Shown here: one piece after another, positions 1 to 6,604 of the stretch
How the letters are laid out: each line of letters starts with the position of its first letter
Numbering within the stretch: position 1 is the stretch's first letter
NCBI GenBank assembly: GCA_964405735.1
Contig: CAYOPD010000127.1
Span: 1 to 11,260, forward strand
Length of the DNA: 11,260 bases
Origin: JADJLQ01 sp964405735
GTDB lineage: Bacteria; Bacteroidota; Bacteroidia; Chitinophagales; Saprospiraceae
Direction: 5' to 3'
Position numbers and translations under genes: made by a program
The notes under the pieces: generated by a model
The model's database searches: none
The model's input: the letters and a program-made list of their open reading frames with translations, nothing else
Told to the model about the DNA's origin: nothing

Positions 1-108
1 TCCCACGACGGCACAACGAACCACAACGGTTAAGCATTAAAATTTACCACCAGTAAACCAAGGGCTCCTTCCATTCGTTCTTATCTTTACCATTCACAAA
101 ATAGATTC
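1..108. promoter_or_regulatory. Left-edge intergenic DNA with a possible -7 box
   Basis: This is the upstream region of the T9SS-exported protein gene. TATCTTTA at 82-89 matches the Bacteroidota -7 consensus TAnnTTTG except at the last base and ends 19 bases before the ATG at 109. I see no matching TTG about 20 bases further upstream. The first 33 bases are open in frame 1 (ending TAA at 31-33) and could be the tail of a preceding gene, but this is too short to judge. Confidence 0.3.
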
Positions 109-1095
109 ATGATCAAAGGGGGTTTTATTTTAATATTTATACTCAGTTCTTTACCCGGCTTTTCCCAATCCGTACCGAAGTATGCGTTGGTGGAACATTT
201 CACCAATACCTGGTGCCCCATATGCGCCAGCCGCAATCCTTCCTTATTTAATGTTCTGGGGAACCATCCGGATCGGGTACACCATGTCTCTTATCACCCT
301 CCTTATCCTTACAGTGGTTGCCCCCTTTATCAGTTCAATAAAAAAGAAAATCAGGACCGGGCTGATTTTTACCAGGTATTTGGTACCCCAACGGTGGTTT
401 TGAACGGCGGCAGTAAAATGGGTGGGTCTCCCCTGCTGACCGAGTCTGTACTCCTGGCTGAAATGCAAAAGACCAGCCTGGTGGCTGTAGGGGTCCGTGA
501 GAGCGGACAGGGCCAAAACCGATCTGCTATGGTCACGGTCAGAGCATATGGAGCCGTCGCCGGTGACCTTAGGTTGCAGGTCCTGGTGGTCGAAAAAAAT
601 CTCAAATTCACCGCCTCCAACGGAGAGCTTGAACATTATAATGTCATGCGAAAATTCCTCACCCCCACGACGGGGCAAATGCTGTCCATTTCGTCAGCAG
701 GAGAACAACAATTTACCTTCCATTTCAGGGATACTGCGGGCTGGAAGGCCGAAGAGGTCTATGTCCTGGCATTTGTGCAAAACACAACGACGCGGGAAGT
801 ATTAAATTCCGGTACGCGCTTTGACGAATTTTCAACCTCGGTTAATCATTCCCCTCTGGCTAAGGGAATAAAAATTTTCCCCACCTATGTCACCCAGGAA
901 TTTACCGTAGACCACGTTTTTGCCGGGAAATCGGACCTGAAGATCTATAATTTAAAAGGCCAGCTGGTATTGGAGCAAACTCTTGCAGAAACCCGTTTTG
1001 CGACGGTTTCTGTCGCCCGGTTGGCGCCCGGGGCATATTGGATAAAAATTACGGATAGGGAGAGCGTCTACAATGCGCGGTTTATCAAACAATAG
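109..1095 (+). CDS. Secreted thioredoxin-fold (Omp28-like) protein with T9SS C-terminal sorting domain
   Basis: This is a predicted exported protein of 328 residues. Residues 1-20 look like a Sec signal peptide (lysine at 3, hydrophobic core FILIFILSSL, then GFSQS). A thioredoxin-type CxxC motif, W35-C36-P37-I38-C39, follows closely, and a thioredoxin-like cis-proline motif (G92-T93-P94) lies about 55 residues later, as in Omp28-related proteins of Bacteroidota. The last 70 or so residues resemble a type A T9SS sorting domain: a LKIYNLKGQLV strand, then LAPGAYWIKI, and a short basic end (NARFIKQ). From family knowledge, such proteins cross the outer membrane through T9SS and are released or attached at the surface. 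A role in extracytoplasmic disulfide or redox handling is inferred from CxxC only. An extra cysteine lies at 71. The ATG directly before the signal peptide is the natural start. It converges with the ABC ATPase gene with almost no gap. Confidence 0.85.
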   Translation: MIKGGFILIFILSSLPGFSQSVPKYALVEHFTNTWCPICASRNPSLFNVLGNHPDRVHHVSYHPPYPYSGCPLYQFNKKENQDRADFYQVFGTPTVVLNGGSKMGGSPLLTESVLLAEMQKTSLVAVGVRESGQGQNRSAMVTVRAYGAVAGDLRLQVLVVEKNLKFTASNGELEHYNVMRKFLTPTTGQMLSISSAGEQQFTFHFRDTAGWKAEEVYVLAFVQNTTTREVLNSGTRFDEFSTSVNHSPLAKGIKIFPTYVTQEFTVDHVFAGKSDLKIYNLKGQLVLEQTLAETRFATVSVARLAPGAYWIKITDRESVYNARFIKQ

Positions 1096-1100
1096 GCCCT

Positions 1101-1772
1101 TCAGGCTTTCAAATGTAGATTGCCCTCCAGGAGAATATATGTTTTGTCGCATTGCAGGGCCAGGTCCTGTTGATGAGTTACGATTACAAACGTCTGGTTG
1201 AAGGTTTTTCTTAATTTTCCAAAAAGAGCATGCAATTCCTCCGACGATTCCTGATCCAGGTTGCCGGTGGGCTCATCAGCCAGGATCAGGCCCGGTTGAT
1301 TGATCAGTGCCCGGCAGATCGCGGCCCTCTGTTGCTCTCCACCTGAAAGTTCAGCCGGTTTCTGTAGCATCACCCGGGTCAGTCCAAAATAGTCAATCAG
1401 TTCAAGCGCTTTCTGATGCAACACCTTTTTGTCCGTTCTTGCAATATGACCCGGCATTTTAACATTTTCAAGCAAATCAAACTCGGGCAGCAGGTGATGA
1501 AACTGGAAAACAAAACCGATATTCCGGTTGCGAAAGTCGGACAATTGGTTTTTGGACAACCGGAATGGATATTCGCCCCGGATCGCCACTTCTCCGCTAT
1601 CCGGCCGGTCGAGGGTCCCCAGGATATGAAGGAGGGTACTTTTCCCCGATCCGGATTTTCCCATGATCGCAACGAGTTCACCCGTTCCTACCCTCAGATC
1701 CAGGCCTTTTAATACCTCCCTTCCATCATAAGATTTATTGATCTGGCTGGCATTGATGACGGGATGATCCAT
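1101..1772 (-). CDS. lolD: ABC transporter ATP-binding protein, LolD type
   Basis: This is an ABC ATPase of 223 residues, matching the short single-domain MacB/LolD group. All motifs are present: Walker A G38-KSGSGKS-T46, Q-loop Q90 in GFVFQFHHLLPEF (the FQxHxLLPEF form is typical of LolD), signature LSGGEQQR at 142-149, Walker B LILADEP at 162-168, D-loop GNLD at 170-173 and switch histidine H200. From family knowledge, LolD powers LolCE in moving lipoproteins from the inner membrane to the outer-membrane carrier, although MacB-like exporters share this ATPase type. No permease gene is adjacent, so the partner must be encoded elsewhere, which is common in Bacteroidota. The ATG at 1772 is chosen because homology begins there (MDHPVINA); upstream in-frame codons to 1829 would add 19 residues rich in Trp and Lys that do not look like family sequence. 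The family is certain; the lipoprotein role is likely. Confidence 0.87.
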   Translation of the reverse strand: MDHPVINASQINKSYDGREVLKGLDLRVGTGELVAIMGKSGSGKSTLLHILGTLDRPDSGEVAIRGEYPFRLSKNQLSDFRNRNIGFVFQFHHLLPEFDLLENVKMPGHIARTDKKVLHQKALELIDYFGLTRVMLQKPAELSGGEQQRAAICRALINQPGLILADEPTGNLDQESSEELHALFGKLRKTFNQTFVIVTHQQDLALQCDKTYILLEGNLHLKA

Positions 1773-2003
1773 TCCGGCAAATTTCCGCTTTTTTATCCGC
1801 CACAAAAAATAATTGCCCCAAATCCACATTTTTTGGTCCCTGAACCAATAAATCGGGCGGAGCTTTACGTTTTAACTAACATAAGTTGGCAGTGGATTGC
1901 CTCCCATTGCTTTATTAAGCATACCGGGTCTCTCTCACTACAAATGAAAGAAACAACCAATTCGATAATTTTAACCATATTTGCGGGGTCGCGAAACTGA
2001 TTT
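1773..2003. promoter_or_regulatory. Divergent intergenic region between lolD and the glycosyltransferase pair
   Basis: This 231-base A+T-rich spacer must carry promoters for lolD leftward and the glycosyltransferase pair rightward. On the + strand, CATATTTG at 1976-1983 matches five of the six fixed bases of the Bacteroidota -7 element TAnnTTTG and ends 20 bases before the ATG at 2004; I see no TTG at the right distance upstream, so it is only a candidate. A small palindrome, TGCTT-TATT-AAGCA at 1908-1921, has no clear meaning. No convincing gene lies here. Confidence 0.35.
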
Positions 2004-3215
2004 ATGCGCATACTACAGCTCTGTAAAAAATTTCCCTACCCTCTTAAAGACGGAGAATCCATCGCAGTCACGCATCTAAGCAAGGCCTTGTTCCAGATGG
2101 GTTGTGAGCTGACCCTGCTTTCCATGAATACGGATAAACACCGTTTTGACACCCGGAATCTACCCCAAGACTATGTATATTTTAAGGAAATACACACCGT
2201 AGACGTCAATATTTCACTCAACAACTGGGATGCCCTTGTCAACCTGATCAAAGGCAGTTCTTACCACGTTTCGCGCTTTATTTCACAGGAGTTCAACGAT
2301 AAGCTGGTGGAGCTGCTTAAGGCCAAAACCTATGATGTGATCCAGCTGGAAACCCTCTACCTGGCTCCCTACATCGACACCATCCAGCAACATTCCAATG
2401 CCATAGTCGCCCTCCGCGCCCACAATATCGAACATGAAATCTGGGAAAGGATCATCGAGCACCACCCCAACAACCTGCGCAGGTGGTATCTCCGGCATCT
2501 GACCAAACAACTTAAAAAATACGAGGTCGAACAATTTGAAAAATACGATCTCCTCATCGCGTTTACGGACCGCGATATGGGCAAGTTCAGAAAACTGGGT
2601 TATCTCAATGGCGCCATTACCTCACCCATCGGGATTGAACTGGATCAATACCAGGCTTCGTTTTCAAAGCCGGGTCCCTTTTCGGTCACCTTCATAGGCG
2701 CCCTGGACTGGATGCCCAATTCCGAAGCGCTCACCTGGTTCCTCAATAAGGTCTGGAACAAACTCCATGTGCATCATTCCGACTTTATACTTCACGTAGC
2801 CGGCCGCAATTGCCCCGAACATTTTAAAAACCTGAAATGGCCCGGTGTGGTCGTCCATGGTGAAGTCGAAGATTCCAATTCCTTCATCAGCAATCATCCG
2901 GTGATGGTGGTGCCCCTTCTTTCCGGAAGCGGCATGCGCGTTAAAATCCTGGAAGGAATGGCCCTGGGCAAGGTGATTGTGACCACCTCTCTTGGCCTGG
3001 AAGGCATTCCCGCACTCCATCGTGAACATGTCCTCATTGCGGACACTCCGGAAGAATTCATCGCCAGTTTTGAATACCTCTACAACCGCCCTGAAGAAAT
3101 CAACCGTATCGGGAGTCAGGCGGTCCAATTTGTTTCGGAAAGGTACGACACCTATAAAATCGCATCCGGTTTAATCCACAAATACCAGTCCCTGATCGAG
3201 ATGGGATATAAATAG
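2004..3215 (+). CDS. GT-B glycosyltransferase, family 4-like (first of tandem pair)
   Basis: This is a 403-residue retaining-type GT-B glycosyltransferase, cytoplasmic or peripheral to the inner membrane. The N-terminal Rossmann half opens with MRILQLCKKFPYPLKDGES, where the P-x-P-x-x-x-G stretch forms the usual acceptor-side glycine loop. The C-terminal half begins near FIGALDWMPNSEA, and its donor-binding motif is G308-S-G-M-R-V-K-I-L-E317, followed by GMALGKVIVTT. This GSGxRxKxLE form is typical of the clade related to the TIGR03087 sugar transferases, in which the first glutamate of the classic E-x7-E motif is not conserved. It presumably transfers a sugar from a nucleotide donor to a surface polysaccharide or lipid-linked intermediate; donor and acceptor cannot be read from sequence. 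The next gene, 21 bases downstream on the same strand, is a second enzyme of the same fold, so the two are probably co-transcribed. The ATG at 2004 fits the family start exactly. Confidence 0.88.
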   Translation: MRILQLCKKFPYPLKDGESIAVTHLSKALFQMGCELTLLSMNTDKHRFDTRNLPQDYVYFKEIHTVDVNISLNNWDALVNLIKGSSYHVSRFISQEFNDKLVELLKAKTYDVIQLETLYLAPYIDTIQQHSNAIVALRAHNIEHEIWERIIEHHPNNLRRWYLRHLTKQLKKYEVEQFEKYDLLIAFTDRDMGKFRKLGYLNGAITSPIGIELDQYQASFSKPGPFSVTFIGALDWMPNSEALTWFLNKVWNKLHVHHSDFILHVAGRNCPEHFKNLKWPGVVVHGEVEDSNSFISNHPVMVVPLLSGSGMRVKILEGMALGKVIVTTSLGLEGIPALHREHVLIADTPEEFIASFEYLYNRPEEINRIGSQAVQFVSERYDTYKIASGLIHKYQSLIEMGYK

Positions 3216-3236
3216 GGTGATGGCATTCCCTGCAAG

Positions 3237-4430
3237 GTGAAAATTGCAATCATAAGTTCAAGATTTCCGTTTCCACTCGACAAGGGGGACAAACTCAGAT
3301 TGTTCCACCAGATAAAACAACTGTCCTCCCGCCATGAAATTATTCTGATCAGCCTATCCGACGAACCGGTTGACCCACAGGCCAGAAGAACCCTGGAGGC
3401 ATTTTGCAAAAAGATCTACCTATTCCGGCTTGGCCGGAGGCAAATACTCATCAACCTTTTAAAAGGTCTTTTCAGGAAACTCCCGGCCCAGGTCGCATAT
3501 TTTTTTAATGAAGGCATTAATAAGGCCATCCAAAAAATACTTAAACAGGAAAACCCGGATCATCTTTATTGCCAGCTTATCCGGACCGCCGAATATGGCA
3601 AAAGCCATTCAGGATTCAAAACCCTGGATTACATGGATTGTTTTCACCTCAGCATGCTCAAAAGGGCTGGCCATGCCGGACCCGGACTGAGCCGTTTGTG
3701 GAGGATGGAAAGCCGCCTGTTAAACCAATATGAACGGGATATCTATCCATACTTCCACAACCATACGATCATATCGAAGCCGGACCTGGAAGCCATGAAT
3801 CTGGGCCCGGGCCATCCCCTCACTGTAATTCCAAATGGATTGGACCCCTGCTATTTTGAACAAGCCGGCATGCCACAAAAAGATATTGACATCCTCTTTC
3901 TCGGTAACCTGGGATATTTTTCCAACGAGCTTGCCGTCCGGTTTATCTTATTCGACATCCTTCCCCTGATAAAAGATCACAATTCCATTCGCATAACCAT
4001 CGCAGGTGCCCGTCCGGGCAATCGGTTGCGGAAATGGGTTGACCAAAACCCGCAGGTTTCACTCATCGCGAATCCCCCGGATACCAGGTTGATCTATCAG
4101 AGGGCGCACCTCTTTGTCGCACCGGTTTTTGCCGGCACCGGACAGCAAAACAAAATCCTCGAAGCCCTGGCCTCTGGTTGTACCGTCATCTGTACTCCCG
4201 ATGTTCAAAAAGCACTGGACATTCCTTCACCCGGGATGATCCAGGTGGCGGTAAGCGCAAAGGATTTCGCAACACAAATCAGGGCGGCATTGGAAGCAAA
4301 TGAAGACAAAACTGACCGAAGTGCTGCCATCAGGACATACCTTCTTGAACATTTTTCATGGGAAAAAAGTACAACCGTCCTGGAAGCCCTTTTTACCAGG
4401 CCTGCCCGCGGGGGAAATTCCGGTTTGTAA
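3237..4430 (+). CDS. GT-B glycosyltransferase, TIGR03087-like (second of tandem pair), GTG start
   Basis: This is a 397-residue GT-B glycosyltransferase. It opens MKIAIISSRFPFPLDKGDKLR, with the acceptor-domain glycine loop at PLDKGDK. The linker and C-domain start near ILFLGNLGYFSNELA. The donor-site motif is G300-T-G-Q-Q-N-K-I-L-E309 (ALASG follows), close to the RGIQNKVLEAMA pattern of TIGR03087, a family described from exopolysaccharide and exosortase-associated loci. No exosortase or PEP-CTERM gene is visible here, so only the enzyme class is claimed. The start is GTG at 3237, since the nearest ATG (3220) is in another frame and meets TGA after six codons. It follows the first glycosyltransferase gene by 21 bases. 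The pair share fold and entry motif (FPxPxDxG/E) but differ in the donor-site motif, so they look like anciently related enzymes for successive steps, not a recent duplication. Confidence 0.87.
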   Translation: MKIAIISSRFPFPLDKGDKLRLFHQIKQLSSRHEIILISLSDEPVDPQARRTLEAFCKKIYLFRLGRRQILINLLKGLFRKLPAQVAYFFNEGINKAIQKILKQENPDHLYCQLIRTAEYGKSHSGFKTLDYMDCFHLSMLKRAGHAGPGLSRLWRMESRLLNQYERDIYPYFHNHTIISKPDLEAMNLGPGHPLTVIPNGLDPCYFEQAGMPQKDIDILFLGNLGYFSNELAVRFILFDILPLIKDHNSIRITIAGARPGNRLRKWVDQNPQVSLIANPPDTRLIYQRAHLFVAPVFAGTGQQNKILEALASGCTVICTPDVQKALDIPSPGMIQVAVSAKDFATQIRAALEANEDKTDRSAAIRTYLLEHFSWEKSTTVLEALFTRPARGGNSGL

Positions 4431-4464
4431 AGCCAGGCCCCAATCATGATTTTCACATAAAGTC

Positions 4465-4484
4465 AATGCAGGAAAATGCAGGAA
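4465..4484 (+). repeat. Perfect tandem duplication, two 10-base units
   Basis: AATGCAGGAA occurs twice back to back (4465-4474 and 4475-4484), followed by ATGG, in the 174-base spacer between the second glycosyltransferase gene and ribBA. It lies 120 bases upstream of the ribBA start, outside the promoter core. It may be replication slippage or a pair of protein-binding half-sites one helical turn apart; nothing favours either. Confidence 0.6.
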
Positions 4485-4568
4485 ATGGATAATCTTTAAG
4501 CATCTCAAATTATATGATTTCCTGAAGATTGCCTTTTATGTCCATTGTGTCTTTGTTGGCGCCTTTCG

Positions 4569-4598
4569 TTGGAAACAGATACAGTATCCTTACCTTTG
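4569..4598 (+). promoter_or_regulatory. Bacteroidota-type promoter for ribBA, close to leaderless
   Basis: TTG at 4569-4571 and TACCTTTG at 4591-4598 are separated by 19 bases, fitting the known Bacteroidota consensus (TTG at -33, TAnnTTTG at -7). The box ends only six bases before the ATG at 4605, so transcription should start within a few bases of the start codon, giving a leaderless or nearly leaderless message. No FMN (RFN) riboswitch leader fits between the promoter and the gene. Confidence 0.65.
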
Positions 4599-4604
4599 CG
4601 GGAA

Positions 4605-5729
4605 ATGAGCCCAAACAATCTGAAACTGAATACGGTCGAAGAAGCGCTCAACGATATTCGCGAAGGAAAAGTCCTGATCGTAGTGGACAATGAAGACCGT
4701 GAAAATGAAGGGGATTTTATCTGCGCCGCGGAATGCATCTCCCCTGCCATCATCAATTTCATGGCCACCCACGGCAGGGGGCTGATCTGCGCCCCCATCG
4801 ATGAACAAAGAGCCGACGAGTTAGATCTCCCGCTCATGGTCTCCGCCAATACCGCCTATCATGAGACCGCCTTCACGGTATCCATCGACCTGATCGGGCA
4901 TGGATGCACCACGGGCATTTCAGCCCACGACCGTTCCACGTGCATTAAAGCGCTCACCGACCCCGCGGCGAAGGCCAGCGATTTTGCCCGGCCAGGCCAT
5001 ATTTTTCCATTGCGGGCCAAGTCCGGTGGTGTTCTCCGGAGGAACGGCCATACCGAGGCAGCCGTCGATTTAGCCAGAATGGCAGGCTTGTACCCCGCCG
5101 GTGTGCTGGTCGAAATCCTCAACCAGGACGGCTCGATGGCCAGGCTCCCGGAACTGTTGGAAATAGCCAGGCTGCACAAACTGAAGATCATTACCATTCA
5201 GGACCTGGTCTCATACCGGCTCAGGAACGAACGCCTGATCGAAAGGAGCTTCGAAAAAGAAATACATACCCCCCTGGGTGATTTCAGGGTCCTCGTTTAC
5301 CGGCAGGCCAATGGAGACGAACACCTGGCGATCGTGAAAGGATTTTTTAACGGGGATGAAGCCGTACCGGTCCGGGTTCATTCTTCTTCGGAATCAGGGG
5401 ATATATACAGCGTCCTTTTTGAAGGTTACGCCCACCAGATCGAAAAAACCATGGAATTCATACAGAATGAAGGAAAAGGGGTATTCCTCAACCTTTTTCA
5501 CGGCGAAAAAAAACTCACCCTGCTGGATGCCATCAAAAACCATGGCCAGCCGAAGTCCCTGGCCGCTGAGGAAAATGAACAACAACGGGATATCGGAGTC
5601 GGTGCCCAGATCCTTAAAGACCTGGGTATCCGTAAAATCCGGTTGATCACCAGCCAGCCGAAGCGTCGGATCGGCCTGAAAGCGTTTGACCTGGAAATCG
5701 TCGGCCACCTGGATCCCAACCTCCTCTGA
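4605..5729 (+). CDS. ribBA: RibBA-type protein: intact DHBP synthase, degenerate GTP cyclohydrolase II domain
   Basis: This 374-residue protein belongs to the riboflavin pathway. Residues 1-205 or so are 3,4-dihydroxy-2-butanone 4-phosphate synthase (ribulose 5-phosphate to DHBP plus formate). The active-site loop DNEDRENEGD (28-37), GRGLICAP (57-64), TAFTVSID (88-95), TTGISAHDR (102-110), RPGHIFPL (129-136) and GHTEAAVDL (148-156) are all intact. Residues 215-374 align with GTP cyclohydrolase II but are degenerate. In the zinc-site motif after VRVHS (256-260), the three expected cysteines fall at S262, E273 and Y275; the GRGIGL segment is replaced by GEKKLTL; of the catalytic Asp-x-Arg only the Arg remains, in QQRDIGVGAQIL. 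The second half is therefore probably not a cyclohydrolase, as in the RibBX variants known from Proteobacteria. The ATG at 4605 is chosen because homology starts there and the promoter abuts it; an in-frame TTG upstream (4545) would lie before that promoter. The gene appears to stand alone. Confidence 0.9.
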   Translation: MSPNNLKLNTVEEALNDIREGKVLIVVDNEDRENEGDFICAAECISPAIINFMATHGRGLICAPIDEQRADELDLPLMVSANTAYHETAFTVSIDLIGHGCTTGISAHDRSTCIKALTDPAAKASDFARPGHIFPLRAKSGGVLRRNGHTEAAVDLARMAGLYPAGVLVEILNQDGSMARLPELLEIARLHKLKIITIQDLVSYRLRNERLIERSFEKEIHTPLGDFRVLVYRQANGDEHLAIVKGFFNGDEAVPVRVHSSSESGDIYSVLFEGYAHQIEKTMEFIQNEGKGVFLNLFHGEKKLTLLDAIKNHGQPKSLAAEENEQQRDIGVGAQILKDLGIRKIRLITSQPKRRIGLKAFDLEIVGHLDPNLL

Positions 5730-5833
5730 AAGCCGCCTCCTTTGGTCCGGGATTTTTAAAGCTTGATCGATATTCCATTTTCACAGGGAATTTACTAAAT
5801 TACTTTGCAGGTTAAGGAGTTAAACCTGTTGCT

Positions 5834-6583
5834 ATGTTACATCAATTTATTGTTGCCATCGGAGCGCTCGCAGTAAGCAAGGATTTTATCCTGAGACACC
5901 GGCTTTGGGATAACTGGAAGTCCATGCGGTGGGTTCATACGGCATCGATCATTGCCATGTTTTATTTCGGCATCCGCATTTTCGGCGCGATTATCAGCTT
6001 TTTCAGCAGATTGGGATCCCTGGTCTCCAGTAACCCGGAGCAACTGGAGATGGGTTTTAATGCCGGTTTTTTCAAATCCGATTTCTCCTTTTTTGATGAT
6101 GACATTTATAAATATCTTTTTCTCTTCTGCAGCATGTCCCTGGTCTATCACTTCGGCGGAAAAACCATGGAAATCCTCTACAATGTTCCATACCGGCCTT
6201 CCTTCAAAACCTTTGTACGCACACAGGCGAGAAGCCTGGCTTTTGTTTTCATGTGTTATATTCTTGAAAGCGTGGTCACCGGGATATCCGGCGGACTGCT
6301 TTCTGCTTTCCACATAGGTTGGTTTCAGCCTGTATTCAAATTCATGGTACAGAGTTTTTTATTCGGCGCGGTGATCATGGATACCCTGCATGAAGAAAGA
6401 GGCTGGGATTTCAAGGCAAGCATTAAACATTCCCTCAATTATTACTCCGGGATCGCGCTGGTCTGCGGTATGCTGGGTCTGGCCCTTTCCCATGTACCTA
6501 TACTGGGAGCCCTCCTGGTGGGATCTGTGGTATCTGTGGCGACCATGATCGCCATGAAGCGGATGGAGACGACCAGGTTCTAA
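5834..6583 (+). CDS. Integral membrane protein of unknown function
   Basis: I do not recognise this 249-residue protein. It is rich in Phe, Leu, Ile and Gly, with about five or six hydrophobic segments: roughly 34-58 (AMFYFGIRIFGAIISFF), 92-107 (FLFCSMSLVYH), 130-155 (AFVFMCYILESVVTGIS), 162-182, 200-218 (GIALVCGMLGLAL) and 222-240. The N-terminal stretch ending near LRHRLWDNWKSMRW is basic and probably cytoplasmic. A loop at about 60-90 is acidic (FFDDD). No catalytic or transport motif stands out. It may be a Bacteroidota-specific conserved hypothetical membrane protein. A TTACTTTG at 5800-5807, one mismatch from the -7 consensus TAnnTTTG, ends 26 bases before the ATG, so it probably has its own promoter, though no TTG is seen at the expected distance. 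It is convergent with the ctlX gene, 21 bases away. Confidence 0.75.
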   Translation: MLHQFIVAIGALAVSKDFILRHRLWDNWKSMRWVHTASIIAMFYFGIRIFGAIISFFSRLGSLVSSNPEQLEMGFNAGFFKSDFSFFDDDIYKYLFLFCSMSLVYHFGGKTMEILYNVPYRPSFKTFVRTQARSLAFVFMCYILESVVTGISGGLLSAFHIGWFQPVFKFMVQSFLFGAVIMDTLHEERGWDFKASIKHSLNYYSGIALVCGMLGLALSHVPILGALLVGSVVSVATMIAMKRMETTRF

Positions 6584-6590
6584 AGCCTGG
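6573..6590. terminator. Short hairpin at a convergent gene end, possible two-way terminator
   Basis: CCAGGTT (6573-6579) pairs with AGCCTGG (6584-6590) around a four-base loop CTAA that contains the stop codon of the membrane protein gene. The stem is seven pairs, one of them G-U. It lies just beyond the end of the ctlX gene on the other strand. There is no T-run on either side, so it is not a textbook intrinsic terminator and may be chance. Confidence 0.3.
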
Positions 6591-6604
6591 AAAGGGCATT
6601 GGCA

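Noticed and set aside
244..678. Long open frame on the minus strand inside the T9SS-exported protein gene
   Set aside because: It lies wholly inside a gene with a signal peptide, CxxC motif and sorting domain on the other strand, and its translation shows no domain.
1096..1100. Terminator between the two convergent genes
   Set aside because: The gap is five bases and no stable stem with a T-run spans it.
1764..2000. A 78-codon open frame on the plus strand ending just before the first glycosyltransferase gene
   Set aside because: Its start overlaps the 5' end of lolD, its composition is not protein-like, and no family character is visible; it is better read as divergent promoter DNA.
4431..4604. 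Possible FMN riboswitch ahead of ribBA
   Set aside because: The conserved RFN element segments are not seen, and the promoter lies too close to the ATG for a leader.
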